From positions 1,540,001-1,604,000 of the forward strand of contig NZ_OY782495.1 in NCBI RefSeq assembly GCF_963677715.1: DNA of 64,000 bases, in the 5' to 3' direction. Made by a program: the position numbers and the translations under genes. The stretch comes from an uncultured Bacteroides sp. (GTDB lineage Bacteria > Bacteroidota > Bacteroidia > Bacteroidales > Bacteroidaceae). The notes under the pieces were generated by a model, which saw nothing but the letters and a program-made list of their open reading frames with translations, was not told where the DNA came from and did not search any database. Positions 1-11,502 of this stretch are shown piece by piece; position 1 is the stretch's first letter, and every line of letters begins with the position of its first letter.

Positions 1-918
<918 letters not shown>

Positions 919-1099
919 TCATCAAACACGGATCTTAACAACGGAATAAACCGTCATCAAAAACGTATGGATGATATATACTTTTAGCTTTTACTAAAAT
1001 TTACTTTTTGTTGTTGTACATCATGTCAAAGATCGTTGTATCCTTCTGGCTTTAAGATCAGTGATCGCAAGACCATCAATCAGTCGAAGGAAATAAAAG

Positions 1100-1173
1100 T
1101 GGAGAATAACGGATTCGAACCGTTGACCCTCTGCGTGCAAGGCAGATGCTCTAGCCAGCTGAGCTAATCCCCC
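1100..1173 (-). tRNA. tRNA-Ala (anticodon TGC)
   Basis: The minus strand folds as a complete 74-nt cloverleaf: acceptor GGGGGAT against ATTCTCC, D-arm GCTCAGCTGG, anticodon loop with TGC, and a T-arm with GGTTCGAATCC. The 3' CCA is not encoded. It lies in the 16S-23S spacer, the usual place for this tRNA. Confidence 0.97.
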
Positions 1174-1188
1174 GAATCAAGAGATTCG

Positions 1189-1262
1189 TAGTCCCAGGCA
1201 GAGTTGAACTGCCGACCTCTACATTATCAGTGTAGCGCTCTAACCAACTGAGCTATAGGACT
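1189..1262 (-). tRNA. tRNA-Ile (anticodon GAT)
   Basis: The minus strand gives a 74-nt cloverleaf: acceptor AGTCCTA against TGGGACT, D-arm GCTCAGTTGG, anticodon loop with GAT, T-arm GTTCAACTC. CCA is not encoded. It is the first tRNA of the rRNA spacer, 15 nt before tRNA-Ala in the direction of transcription. Confidence 0.97.
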
Positions 1263-1423
1263 GTGGACTGTGTTCAAACCCTTGCCTTTCGGCTCGGCTT
1301 CTTCTTTTTCTCTTGTTTATCTCTTATTTAATCTATATATTAAATAAACAAGTACAAGCAGTACGATTGAGAATGCCATTAATGACACTAAGCGACCTTT
1401 AAAACCTTTTACGACATCACTCC

Positions 1424-2944
<1,521 letters not shown>

Positions 2945-3183
2945 AATTGTATTGTTGATGCTGAAATCTCATCTTTCCCCAAGGAATAATGAAAAACAAC
3001 AAGTCTTAGCTCTGTTCAGGATATCGTAAATTTATTATCTATCATCCATATAATACGGATCATTGACGGTTCTAAATTTTACCCAAGACCATCGCTGGTC
3101 TTGCTCTTGTACTACTTGTATTGTTTATGTAATTCTGTCAAAGAACGCTTCTTTTTTTTTGGCTTTCGTTTTAAAAGCGGGTG

Positions 3184-3215
3184 CAAAGGTAAAGGCTTTA
3201 TCACTAACTACCAAA
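3184..3215 (-). promoter_or_regulatory. rRNA operon promoter, proximal
   Basis: On the minus strand TTTG (3212-3215) is followed after 20 nt by TACCTTTG (3184-3191), a full match to the Bacteroides -33/-7 consensus (TTTG, 19-21 nt, TAnnTTTG). The sequence after the -7 box is CACCCGC, shared with the distal promoter. It lies about 240 nt upstream of mature 16S. Confidence 0.85.
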
Positions 3216-3304
3216 CATTATCGGAAGTTTTTTTAGTTTTATTTTCCGTGACTTCCCGTGGGAAAAGCACCTCTGTAAAACAAACCTTTTTTTGCGGGTG
3301 AACT

Positions 3305-3338
3305 GCAAAGATAAGAACTTTAAAACTTTACTTCCAAA
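3305..3338 (-). promoter_or_regulatory. rRNA operon promoter, middle
   Basis: On the minus strand TTTG (3335-3338) is followed after 22 nt by TATCTTTG (3305-3312). CACCCGC occurs a few bases further downstream than in its two neighbours. It matches the Bacteroides promoter form at slightly long spacing. Confidence 0.72.
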
Positions 3339-3447
3339 TCATTTGAAAGATATTTTTTTCAAGGCGCTCGAATCTCTTGTCGCCGGACACCGGCCGCTTC
3401 TGTCAACATGTCAATCAAAACACTTTGCGTCTCTTGCAAAGCGGGTG

Positions 3448-3479
3448 CAAAAGTAGAACTTATTGCCATACCATCCAAA
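3448..3479 (-). promoter_or_regulatory. rRNA operon promoter, distal
   Basis: On the minus strand TTTG (3476-3479) is followed after 20 nt by TACTTTTG (3448-3455) and then CACCCGC, the same initial-transcript sequence as the proximal promoter. It is the third and most upstream promoter of the array. Confidence 0.8.
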
Positions 3480-4229
3480 CTTAGAGGCCTTTTATTTTAA
3501 AGAAAAAGACTCGGGAAAGGGTAAAACCCTGAAAGTGAACATCTCAGGAAAGGAAACTTTTTTTTAAAGGCAATGCGAAAAGCCGGGACGGGAGGGGAAG
3601 TACACATTATATATATAACAGGAGGGGGAATGCAGGGCTTTGCCCAAAAGGGACGAGGGGCTTAGGCAGGGGGAGAGAAAAAAGCAGAAAAGGGGAAATC
3701 GGATAAAAAAGCAAAAGAAAAGATTCGGGAAAGAGGGCAACGGGCAGCAAAGAAGGGGGAAATCCTTTGGAGAAAGAGGAATTAGCAGAAAAGAAAAAGG
3801 AGGAAGCTTTGGGGAAAGGAGGCTTTTCTTGCTTGAAGGCGCTTTGTTATTCCGGATTTCTTTCTTTTTTATGCTGAAAACATCCGGATGTTATTAGATT
3901 ATACATCCCCATGTTATATAGTATAACATCCGGATGTTTATAGATATAACATGGGGATATATTTATAATAAGAAAACGTCTGGGTAAAGGATAGTATAAT
4001 TGTTTTTTAAACATACAATACTTGTATGTTTGCATTATACGAGAAGAAAGAGAGGTTAATAAAGCAAAACGCGAATGCACCGTTTAATAAATGCATTCGC
4101 TCTACAAAGAAAGATCAGCAAAAAGAGAGGACAGAGACAGTTCCACAAACAACTTATTAATCACCAGTCTAACTACAATAGAAGCCAGAGAAAAACAAAA
4201 AGGATAAATGATTTATCGGCTTTTTTTTA
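3480..4229. other. Non-coding stretch with purine-rich strand
   Basis: I see no convincing gene here. From about 3540 to 3830 the plus strand is almost all purine (runs of GGGA, AAAG, GGAAA). An 85-codon open frame at 3640-3897 is the Lys/Arg/Gly-rich by-product of this composition. A palindromic block follows at 3879-3960. The rest, up to the metF promoter, is AT-rich and featureless. Confidence 0.6.
3879..3960. repeat. Nested palindromes (ACATCCGGATGT twice, inside a larger inverted repeat)
   Basis: AACATCCGGATGTT occurs twice, at 3879-3892 and 3925-3938, and its 12-nt core is a perfect palindrome. The second copy sits in the loop of a larger inverted repeat: 3903-3918 (ACATCCCCATGTTATA) pairs with 3945-3960, differing at one position. 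The arms share the ACATCC/GGATGT ends with the palindromes, so all parts can be read as one family of elements. Function is unknown: a regulator-binding array, a structured RNA or a termination region are possible. Confidence 0.8.
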
Positions 4230-4237
4230 TACTTTTG
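4230..4237 (+). promoter_or_regulatory. Probable -7 element of the metF operon
   Basis: TACTTTTG fits the Bacteroides -7 consensus TAnnTTTG and lies 46 nt before the metF start. A clear TTTG -33 element at the right spacing is not visible, so this is a partial match. Confidence 0.5.
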
Positions 4238-4283
4238 TCACAATATACATTTCGATAAAGACAAAATCGAAAAATAACAGAAG

Positions 4284-5237
4284 ATGAAAGTAATTGATTT
4301 AATAAACGCCAACGAAAAAACAGCTTTTTCTTTTGAAATTCTTCCTCCTTTGAAAGGGACCGGAATTGAAAAGTTGTATCAAACAATAGATACCTTACGA
4401 GAATTTGACCCTAAATATATTAATATAACCACTCACCGTAGTGAAGATGTGTACAAAGATTTAGGGAACGGGCTGTTTCAGCGTGATAGATTACGACGCC
4501 GACCAGGCACTGTTGCTGTGGCAGCGGCTATTCAAAATAAATATAACATCAGAACAATACCTCATATCTTGTGCAGCGGATTTACACAAGAAGAAACAGA
4601 ATACGTGCTACTCGACCTGCAATTTCTAGGTATTACTGATTTGTTGGTACTAAGAGGAGACAAAGCAAAACATGAGTCTGTTTTTACTCCTGAAGGAAAT
4701 GGCTATTCTCATGCTATAGAGCTGCAAGAACAAATAAACAGGTTTAATGCCGGACTTTTTGCTGATGGTTCTGAAATGAAGACCGTTGGTAAGCCTTTTT
4801 CTTTCGGAGTTGCATGCTATCCGGAAAAACACGAAGAAGCTCCTAATATGGATGAAGATATCTATTGGCTAAAGAAGAAAGTAGAAGCCGGCGCCGAATA
4901 TGCAGTAACACAGCTCTTTTATGACAATAGTAGGTATTTTGCTTTTGTCGATAAAGTGCGCAAAGCGGGAATTAATATTCCAATCATTCCGGGGATCAAA
5001 CCATTTAAAAAGGTATCTCAACTAAGCATGATTCCTAAAACCTTTAAGGTAGACATACCTGAAGCACTAACAAAAGAAGTGCTTCAATGCAAGAATGATG
5101 AGCAAGTGCAACAAGTTGGCATAGAATGGTGCATCAATCAGTGCAAGGAATTAATGAATTATGGTGTACCCAGCATTCATTTTTATAGCATATCTGCCGT
5201 AGATAGTATTAAGGAAGTTGCCAAAATAATATATTAA
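4284..5237 (+). CDS. metF: Methylenetetrahydrofolate reductase
   Basis: Reduces 5,10-methylene-THF to 5-methyl-THF in the cytoplasm, using FAD, and so supplies the methyl group for methionine synthesis. The 317-residue protein has the expected length for a bacterial MetF. The barrel begins with FEILPP (residues 17-22, with the conserved Glu at 18). The flavin/folate motif LVLRGD is at 121-126, with the Asp equivalent to E. coli Asp120. FGVACYPEKHEEAPN and the QLFYD segment are also typical. It is the first gene of a plus-strand run; holB starts 3 nt after its stop. No SAM riboswitch or Met-box was recognised upstream. Confidence 0.97.
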   Translation: MKVIDLINANEKTAFSFEILPPLKGTGIEKLYQTIDTLREFDPKYINITTHRSEDVYKDLGNGLFQRDRLRRRPGTVAVAAAIQNKYNIRTIPHILCSGFTQEETEYVLLDLQFLGITDLLVLRGDKAKHESVFTPEGNGYSHAIELQEQINRFNAGLFADGSEMKTVGKPFSFGVACYPEKHEEAPNMDEDIYWLKKKVEAGAEYAVTQLFYDNSRYFAFVDKVRKAGINIPIIPGIKPFKKVSQLSMIPKTFKVDIPEALTKEVLQCKNDEQVQQVGIEWCINQCKELMNYGVPSIHFYSISAVDSIKEVAKIIY

Positions 5238-5240
5238 GCT

Positions 5241-6365
5241 ATGTTTTTTAAAGACATAATCGGGCAAAAAACAGTCATCAAAACACTTATTCAGGAAATA
5301 AATGATGACCGCATTCCACATGCACAACTCATTTGCGGCCCCGAAGGTGTGGGCAAACTACCCCTGGCATTAGCTTATGCCCGATATATATGTTGCACAA
5401 ACAAGGGAGCAGAAGATTCTTGTGGAGTATGCCCATCGTGCGTTAAGTTCAACAAATTGGTGCACCCCGACGTACATTTCATATTCCCGATTATAAAAAA
5501 CGCCAAAGGGAAAAAAGAAGTTTGCGATGACTACATCACCGAATGGCGTCGACTTGTTATCAATTCTTCTTATATTAACCTAAATCACTGGCTCCGCGAG
5601 ATACAGGCAGAAAACTCTCAAGCACTAATTTATGCAAAAGAGAGTGACGAAATAGTCAGGAAATTAAGCTTAAAGTCAAGCGAAGGCGGATTTAAAATAT
5701 CAATTATCTGGCTGGCAGAGAGGATGCATCAGGTATGTGCCAACAAACTTTTAAAATTATTGGAAGAACCGCCCGAGAAAACAATATTTCTGCTAGTATC
5801 AGAAGCTCCTGAAATGATTTTGCCAACAATATTAAGTCGTACGCAACGATTAAATGTGCCGAAGATTGACGAAAGATGCATCGCCAATGCTCTACAAAAC
5901 AACTATGGAGTTCTGCAGTCCGACAGCCTTTCTATTGCACACATTGCTAATGGTAATTTTATAAAAGCACTTGAGGCAATACATTTAAATGAAGAAAAAC
6001 AATTATTCTTCGAACTCTTCGTTGGCCTCATGAGACTTTCTTATCAAAGAAAAATCAAGGAAATGAAATTATGGAGCGAACAAGTTGCAGCAATGGGTAG
6101 GGAAAGACAAAAAAATCTATTAGAATATTGCCAACTGATGATTAGAGAAAATTTTATTTTCAACCTAAAGAAAAAAGAGTTAACCTACATGACCGCAAAC
6201 GAAGAAAACTTCGCCAGCCGATTTGCTCCCTTCGTTAACGAAAGAAATGTAATAGGTATAATGGATGAATTGAGCAAAGCTCAGCAACATATAGAACAAA
6301 ATGTTAATGCAAAAATGGTTTTTTTTGATTTCTCACTAAAAATGATAGTGCTACTTAAACAGTAA
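5241..6365 (+). CDS. holB: DNA polymerase III, delta' subunit
   Basis: Clamp-loader subunit that helps open and load the beta clamp during replication. The 374-residue AAA+ protein has a P-loop-like GPEGVGK at residues 33-39 followed by Leu instead of Ser/Thr, fitting delta' proteins, which generally do not hydrolyse ATP. Cysteines at 52, 61, 64 and 67 make the family's zinc module. The hallmark LLEEPPEKTIFLL is at 173-185, followed by ILSRTQ near 197-202, the sensor/arginine region. The C-terminal collar domain is divergent, as usual in Bacteroidetes. It is tightly packed behind metF and followed after 61 nt by the RicT-type gene, an arrangement common in Bacteroides. Confidence 0.94.
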   Translation: MFFKDIIGQKTVIKTLIQEINDDRIPHAQLICGPEGVGKLPLALAYARYICCTNKGAEDSCGVCPSCVKFNKLVHPDVHFIFPIIKNAKGKKEVCDDYITEWRRLVINSSYINLNHWLREIQAENSQALIYAKESDEIVRKLSLKSSEGGFKISIIWLAERMHQVCANKLLKLLEEPPEKTIFLLVSEAPEMILPTILSRTQRLNVPKIDERCIANALQNNYGVLQSDSLSIAHIANGNFIKALEAIHLNEEKQLFFELFVGLMRLSYQRKIKEMKLWSEQVAAMGRERQKNLLEYCQLMIRENFIFNLKKKELTYMTANEENFASRFAPFVNERNVIGIMDELSKAQQHIEQNVNAKMVFFDFSLKMIVLLKQ

Positions 6366-6426
6366 GACGGAACTTTCATTCAGAATAGTGAGAAGTAAAA
6401 AGACTCTAACTAATAAAGAATAAAAA

Positions 6427-7740
6427 ATGGAATATAAATTACATAACGGAAGTGGGAAACTTTGTTGCAAAGGTTGTTCCCGCCAGGATAATAAACTAAA
6501 TACCTACGATTGGCTGGCAGACATACCCAATAATGCCGAAGAGTGTGATATGGTGGAAGTTCAATTCAAAAACACCCGGAAAGGTTACTATCGAAACAGC
6601 AACAATATCAAATTAGAGAAAGGTGATGTTATTGCAGTAGAATCCACTCCCGGACACGATATTGGTACTGTTACCCTTACAGGCCGCTTAGTTCTTTTGC
6701 AGATGAGCAAGGCCAACTGCAAACCTGATAGCGAAATAAAACGGATTTACCGCATTGCCAAAACGGTGGATATGGATAAATACAATGAAGCCAAGAGCAA
6801 AGAACATGCTACCATGATTCGCGCACGCCAAATAGCGTCAAGTTTAAACTTGAATATGAAAATTGGCGATGTAGAATATCAGGGCGACGGAAATAAGGCC
6901 ATATTTTATTATATAGCCGACGAACGGGTAGATTTTCGCCAACTAATTAAGGTCTTGGCAGAAGCTTTCAGAGTGAGGATAGAAATGAAACAAATTGGTG
7001 CCAGGCAAGAGGCCGGACGCATAGGAGGGATAGGCCCTTGCGGAAGAGAACTATGCTGCGCCACTTGGATGACAAGTTTTGTGTCGGTATCAACAAGTGC
7101 TGCCAGATTTCAAGACATTTCACTAAACCCACAAAAATTGGCCGGACAATGTGCCAAACTAAAATGCTGCCTCAACTATGAGATAGATTGCTATGTTGAA
7201 GCACAAAAGCGCCTGCCATCAAGGGAAATAGAACTAGAGACCAAAGATGGAACTTTTTATTTCTTCAAAGTCGATATTTTAACTAACCAGATAACTTATT
7301 CTACAAACAAAAATTTCCCGGCAAACTTAGTCACTATCACAGGGAAACGAGCTTTCGAAATCATTGATCTCAATCGCAAAGGGCTAAAACCTGAAACTTT
7401 AGCAGAAATAGAACACAAAGTAGAGCCTAAGAAACCAATTGACTTATTAGAGCAAGAAAGCCTGACGCGCTTCGACAAACACCACCATAGTGAATCAAAC
7501 GATAATACAAACAATGGTTCGCAAGGCAGAAGAAGGAAAAAGAGTAATCGTAATAATGGCGACAAACCGGCAAATCAACAGACTCAACCAGATGTCCAGC
7601 CACAAGCGAACAATGAACAAGCTCGCTCTCGTAACCGTAACAGGCCGCAAAGGAATGACAATCGCAATCAACCCCGCAATGTAAACAGGAACAAGCAACA
7701 AGAGAATAACCAAAGAGATGAAACGCCCGATCAACAGTAA
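6427..7740 (+). CDS. PSP1/RicT family regulatory iron-sulfur protein
   Basis: Member of the PSP1/YaaT (RicT) family. In Bacillus RicT is part of an iron-sulfur Y-complex that affects RNase Y and development; its job in Bacteroidetes is not established. Cysteines sit in the family positions: 13, 14 and 17 at the N-terminus, GPCGRELCC at 203-211 and the QCAKLKCC segment at 241-248. The last 90 or so residues are low-complexity, rich in Asn, Arg and Gln, and probably disordered, perhaps RNA-binding. Its 3' end overlaps gldH by 23 bp in another frame, implying co-translation. The family call is firm; the cellular role is inferred. Confidence 0.9.
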   Translation: MEYKLHNGSGKLCCKGCSRQDNKLNTYDWLADIPNNAEECDMVEVQFKNTRKGYYRNSNNIKLEKGDVIAVESTPGHDIGTVTLTGRLVLLQMSKANCKPDSEIKRIYRIAKTVDMDKYNEAKSKEHATMIRARQIASSLNLNMKIGDVEYQGDGNKAIFYYIADERVDFRQLIKVLAEAFRVRIEMKQIGARQEAGRIGGIGPCGRELCCATWMTSFVSVSTSAARFQDISLNPQKLAGQCAKLKCCLNYEIDCYVEAQKRLPSREIELETKDGTFYFFKVDILTNQITYSTNKNFPANLVTITGKRAFEIIDLNRKGLKPETLAEIEHKVEPKKPIDLLEQESLTRFDKHHHSESNDNTNNGSQGRRRKKSNRNNGDKPANQQTQPDVQPQANNEQARSRNRNRPQRNDNRNQPRNVNRNKQQENNQRDETPDQQ

Positions 7741-8191
7741 CATCTGCCTTATTCTATTATTATTATTGTTCTTCATTACCGCTTGCGATAATAAGACGGT
7801 GTATCATTCTTTTCAGCACATACCGGATATTGGTTGGAAAAAGAATGATACACTGACATACACCTTTGAATTAAAAGATTCAATGGTATATCTGCACCTA
7901 TTTGCCGAAGTAAGAAACCGGAACGATTATCCTTATCAAAACTTATATATAGCTATAAGTCAGAACTTAAAAGACTCCATGACATGGAAATCTGATACAT
8001 TGAATTTATCGCTTGCAGATAAAAAGGGTAAGTGGGTAGGTAACGGATGGGGTAATTTATTTCAGATATCTGTCCCTATAAGCAATGTTTTAGCAACACA
8101 TCCGGGAAAATATACACTTAAAATTTCCCAAGAGATGAAAGACAACCCGCTAAAAGGCATAAATGATGTAGGAATACGAATAGAAAAATAA
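7718..8191 (+). CDS. gldH: GldH-type lipoprotein
   Basis: A 157-residue lipoprotein: the signal peptide ends in FFITAC with lipid-bearing Cys23, followed by a beta-rich periplasmic domain. The DIGWKKNDTLTYTFELKDS segment and the NRNDYPYQNLYIAIS block are typical of GldH. In flavobacteria GldH is needed for gliding and type IX secretion. Bacteroides is non-gliding but keeps gldH beside the metF-holB group, so its role there is unclear. Start ATG lies inside the previous gene. It ends 9 nt before the convergent rodA stop, with no terminator between. Confidence 0.88.
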   Translation: MKRPINSNICLILLLLLFFITACDNKTVYHSFQHIPDIGWKKNDTLTYTFELKDSMVYLHLFAEVRNRNDYPYQNLYIAISQNLKDSMTWKSDTLNLSLADKKGKWVGNGWGNLFQISVPISNVLATHPGKYTLKISQEMKDNPLKGINDVGIRIEK

Positions 8192-8200
8192 AACCGTACT

Positions 8201-9655
8201 TCATCTGCGGCTGCGGCTTGCGTCAATTCGGATGAAAATAAATAGCAAGATAGTAAAACCCCATAAAGAAGAGCCTCCGTAACTAAAAAAAGGTAAAGGG
8301 ATGCCTATAACAGGGGTTAATCCCAGTACCATCCCTATATTTATAAATAGATGGAAAAGAAATACACTAACAACAGAATATCCATACACCCTTCCAAAAA
8401 CAGAATGTTGCCTCTCTGATAAACTAATCAACCTCAGTATTAATATAAGAAACAATATTAAAACAGCAGCAGATCCAAGAAAGCCTTGTTCTTCGCCTAT
8501 AGTACAAAAAATGAAATCAGTGTCTTGTTCGGGCACATACTTTAGTTTGGTCTGGGTTCCATTCAAAAATCCTTTGCCTGTCAATCCGCCCGATCCTATA
8601 GCAATCTTCGATTGGTTAACATTATAACCCGCACCGGCCAAATCTTCTTCCATGCCTAGAACCACCTTTATACGTATTTGCTGGTGAGGCTCAAGAATCT
8701 TATTAAAGACATAATCGCTTGAATATAGAAACCCAACAGAACCCAAAGCAAATAGACCGATCAAAACATAAGTAATCTGGCGTTGGCTCAAAGATAAAAA
8801 GACCAGATAGCCAACCACAATAGCACACAACCCCCACTGAATCCAAACCAAATTAAACGGAACAATATATTCGGAAATGCCAAAAGCCAAAATCAAAACC
8901 AATAAGCTAACACCTATTATATTACGGCAAGGTGCCCACTTCCTCAAATATATCCAAACCATGCTACCGGCAAACAACAACACCATCGACAGAACTACAA
9001 ATGCCCCTATAGGAGTAGGCGTATTTCCTACATATTGCTGATCAAAACGTATCCCCACAATAAAATAGACTATAGCACAAACGCCTGAGAAAAGAACAAC
9101 CCCAGGCATACCTTCACGATATAACACCAGAAAAAAAGCAAGATAAACAAGGGCCGATCCTGTTTCCTTTTGCAATATAATCAGCCCCATAGGGATTAAT
9201 ATAAGTGCAATCAAGCCTGCAGCATATTTTCCTTTTCTCATATTAAAAGAATAGGAATTCATGAACTTGGCAAGAGCCAATGCAGTTGCAAATTTAGCGA
9301 ATTCCGCAGGCTGCAGACTAACAGGTCCTAACTGAAGCCATGAACGAGAGCCTTTCACATCAGGAGCAATAAAAATAGTAATAATCAGCAAAAGTATCAT
9401 ACCTGCATAAATAAAGTATGAAAACAGATCATATAGCTTATCCTCAAGCATTAATAAAATGAAGCCAAGTCCAAAAGAGCATATAATCCAAACCAACTGC
9501 TTGCCTGCACGAGTAGAAAAGTCAAAAAAATCTCGATCCCCATAGTCATAGCTAGCACCACAAACGCTAAACCATCCACAGATAATAAGCAGCAAATACA
9601 CACATATACTTACCCAATCTACCGACTTGAAGAGATTAATATTTCTAGTTACCAT
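8201..9655 (-). CDS. rodA: Rod-shape SEDS glycosyltransferase RodA
   Basis: Integral inner-membrane SEDS protein that polymerises lipid II into glycan strands in the elongasome with its partner PBP2. The 484-residue protein has about ten hydrophobic segments and the family signature near the C-terminus: TGLTPVIGIPLPFFSYGGSS in spirit, here with GLTPVIGIPLPFFSYGG. LQPAEFAKF, another SEDS hallmark, lies near residue 135. It is longer than E. coli RodA (370), because of extra segments around residues 200-320, which is usual in Bacteroidetes. Its start overlaps the mrdA stop by 11 bp, so the pair is translationally coupled. It is the last gene of the shape cluster. Confidence 0.95.
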   Translation of the reverse strand: MVTRNINLFKSVDWVSICVYLLLIICGWFSVCGASYDYGDRDFFDFSTRAGKQLVWIICSFGLGFILLMLEDKLYDLFSYFIYAGMILLLIITIFIAPDVKGSRSWLQLGPVSLQPAEFAKFATALALAKFMNSYSFNMRKGKYAAGLIALILIPMGLIILQKETGSALVYLAFFLVLYREGMPGVVLFSGVCAIVYFIVGIRFDQQYVGNTPTPIGAFVVLSMVLLFAGSMVWIYLRKWAPCRNIIGVSLLVLILAFGISEYIVPFNLVWIQWGLCAIVVGYLVFLSLSQRQITYVLIGLFALGSVGFLYSSDYVFNKILEPHQQIRIKVVLGMEEDLAGAGYNVNQSKIAIGSGGLTGKGFLNGTQTKLKYVPEQDTDFIFCTIGEEQGFLGSAAVLILFLILILRLISLSERQHSVFGRVYGYSVVSVFLFHLFINIGMVLGLTPVIGIPLPFFSYGGSSLWGFTILLFIFIRIDASRSRR

Positions 9656-11501
9656 GCTGAACTAAATTTGTATTACTGATTTCATCTATTCGAGCACTTC
9701 TCTCGGGAGCAACAGACCCATTAATGTATTTTTCTATAAGGAGAGATGCAATGGGAACAGCCCAGGTTGCCCCAAATCCTGCATTCTCTATATATACAGA
9801 TAACGCGATTTTAGGTTTATTCATTGGAGCAAATCCCATAAATATAGAATGATCTTTCCCACGATTCTGAGCAGTACCCGTTTTTCCACAAACCTCAATT
9901 CCCGGCAAATTAATACCCCGACAAGTACCGCCATAGGGAGTTCCCACAACCGCACCTCTCATACCCTGTACTACCAGATTATAATATTTTGGAGAAATAT
10001 TAGTGTAACGTGGAAATCGATAAAGACTATCCAACTGATTATCTTGTATACTTTTAACAATATGAGGAGTAATAAAATGCCCCCTGTTAGCTATCGTCGC
10101 CGCAAGATTTGCCATCTGGACAGGAGTTAGCAAAACTTCACCTTGCCCTATTGCCGTATAGATAATCCTCAAACCACCCCAACGTCCATGCCCATATATT
10201 TTATCGTAAAATTGAGCATTGGGAATTAAGCCTCGTTTTTCGCCTGGCAAATCAACGCCAAGCTTATAACCAAACCCCATAGAAACCATGTGATCTTTCC
10301 ATACAGTCAGTGCATTGGCAGACGAACCATATTTCTTATTATCAATCATGTGATACAACCCCCAGCAAAAATAAGAGTTACAAGATGTTGAAATAGCCGA
10401 TGAAAATGAAATAGGAGATCTGTGCGAATGGCATCCCACACGCAATCCGGGAACAACAAAACCATTATAACAAGGGAATAATGTGTTTGCATCAACGATA
10501 CCCTCCTGAAGAAAGACCAATCCTTGTGCCGTTTTAAACGTAGAACCAGGAGGATAAGCCGCCATAAGAGGACGATTAAACAAAGGTTTTAAAGGATTTT
10601 CCTCCAATTCGTGATGACTTTTACCACGTTGTCTCCCTACCATAATCGAAGGATCATAAGAAGGAGCTGAAACAAAGCAAAGTATCTCACCTGTTTCAGG
10701 TTCAATAGCAACAATGCTACCCGTCTTACCTTTCATTAATTTTTCAGCAAGCATTTGGAGTTCAATATCGAGCCCCAATGTGAGGTCTTTACCCGGAACC
10801 GGAGATTTATCAAAAGTTCCATTCATATAATGGCCTTGAATTCGTCCATGCGCATCTCGTAAAAGAACTTCAACTCCTTTTTCACCACGGAGATATTTCT
10901 CATACGATTTTTCAACTCCTTGCTTACCTATATAATCTCCGCGCATATAATAATCATCGTCTTCAATGTCTCTCATGGAAACTTCCCCAATATCACCTAA
11001 GGCATGGGCAGCCGAATTATAAGAGTATTGACGAATAGTGCGCCTTTGAATATAAAATCCTGCAAATTTGAAGAGCTTTTCCTGAAACACACCACATTCC
11101 TCTGCAGAAAGCTGAGACATAAATAATTGATGCGTATACTTAGAATAACCCGGATTTAGCCTCCTATCTTTAATTTCATTCATTTTCTTCACAAAAGATG
11201 AAGGCGTTATATTTAATGTACGGCAAAGGTCAAGCGTATCTAAGTTTTCGATTTCCCTTGGAACAATTGTGATATCATACGCTGGCTGATTGAATACTAA
11301 AAGCTTTCCCTTTCGATCATAGATAGCACCCCGAGAGGGGTATTGAATTTTATTCAAAAAAGCATTACTGTCTGCATTCTTCTTATAGTCATCAGTCAAT
11401 ATTTGGAAAACAAAAAGACGCACAATGTAAATGAGTACAACCAATACAGCTATACCGCTAATAATAAACTTTCGTTTCTCTAGAGTATAATTTTTAGCCA
11501 T
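9645..11501 (-). CDS. mrdA: Penicillin-binding protein 2 (elongasome transpeptidase)
   Basis: Class B PBP that cross-links peptidoglycan during side-wall growth together with RodA. One N-terminal membrane anchor (about residues 12-35) is followed by a dimerisation domain with RGAIYDRKG (57-65). The transpeptidase motifs are all present: SxxK as STFK at 320-323, SxN as SCN at 373-375, and KTG at 540-542. Length 618 residues is normal. It lies 1 nt from the mreD stop and overlaps rodA, in the order mreB-C-D-mrdA-rodA. It would be a beta-lactam target in this organism, which also carries a metallo-beta-lactamase gene in this window. Confidence 0.97.
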   Translation of the reverse strand: MAKNYTLEKRKFIISGIAVLVVLIYIVRLFVFQILTDDYKKNADSNAFLNKIQYPSRGAIYDRKGKLLVFNQPAYDITIVPREIENLDTLDLCRTLNITPSSFVKKMNEIKDRRLNPGYSKYTHQLFMSQLSAEECGVFQEKLFKFAGFYIQRRTIRQYSYNSAAHALGDIGEVSMRDIEDDDYYMRGDYIGKQGVEKSYEKYLRGEKGVEVLLRDAHGRIQGHYMNGTFDKSPVPGKDLTLGLDIELQMLAEKLMKGKTGSIVAIEPETGEILCFVSAPSYDPSIMVGRQRGKSHHELEENPLKPLFNRPLMAAYPPGSTFKTAQGLVFLQEGIVDANTLFPCYNGFVVPGLRVGCHSHRSPISFSSAISTSCNSYFCWGLYHMIDNKKYGSSANALTVWKDHMVSMGFGYKLGVDLPGEKRGLIPNAQFYDKIYGHGRWGGLRIIYTAIGQGEVLLTPVQMANLAATIANRGHFITPHIVKSIQDNQLDSLYRFPRYTNISPKYYNLVVQGMRGAVVGTPYGGTCRGINLPGIEVCGKTGTAQNRGKDHSIFMGFAPMNKPKIALSVYIENAGFGATWAVPIASLLIEKYINGSVAPERSARIDEISNTNLVQHGN

Positions 11502-11502
11502 T

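Noticed and set aside
3640-3897. 85-codon Lys/Arg-rich open frame
   Set aside because: Product of the purine-only strand; no start signal, no family, no promoter.
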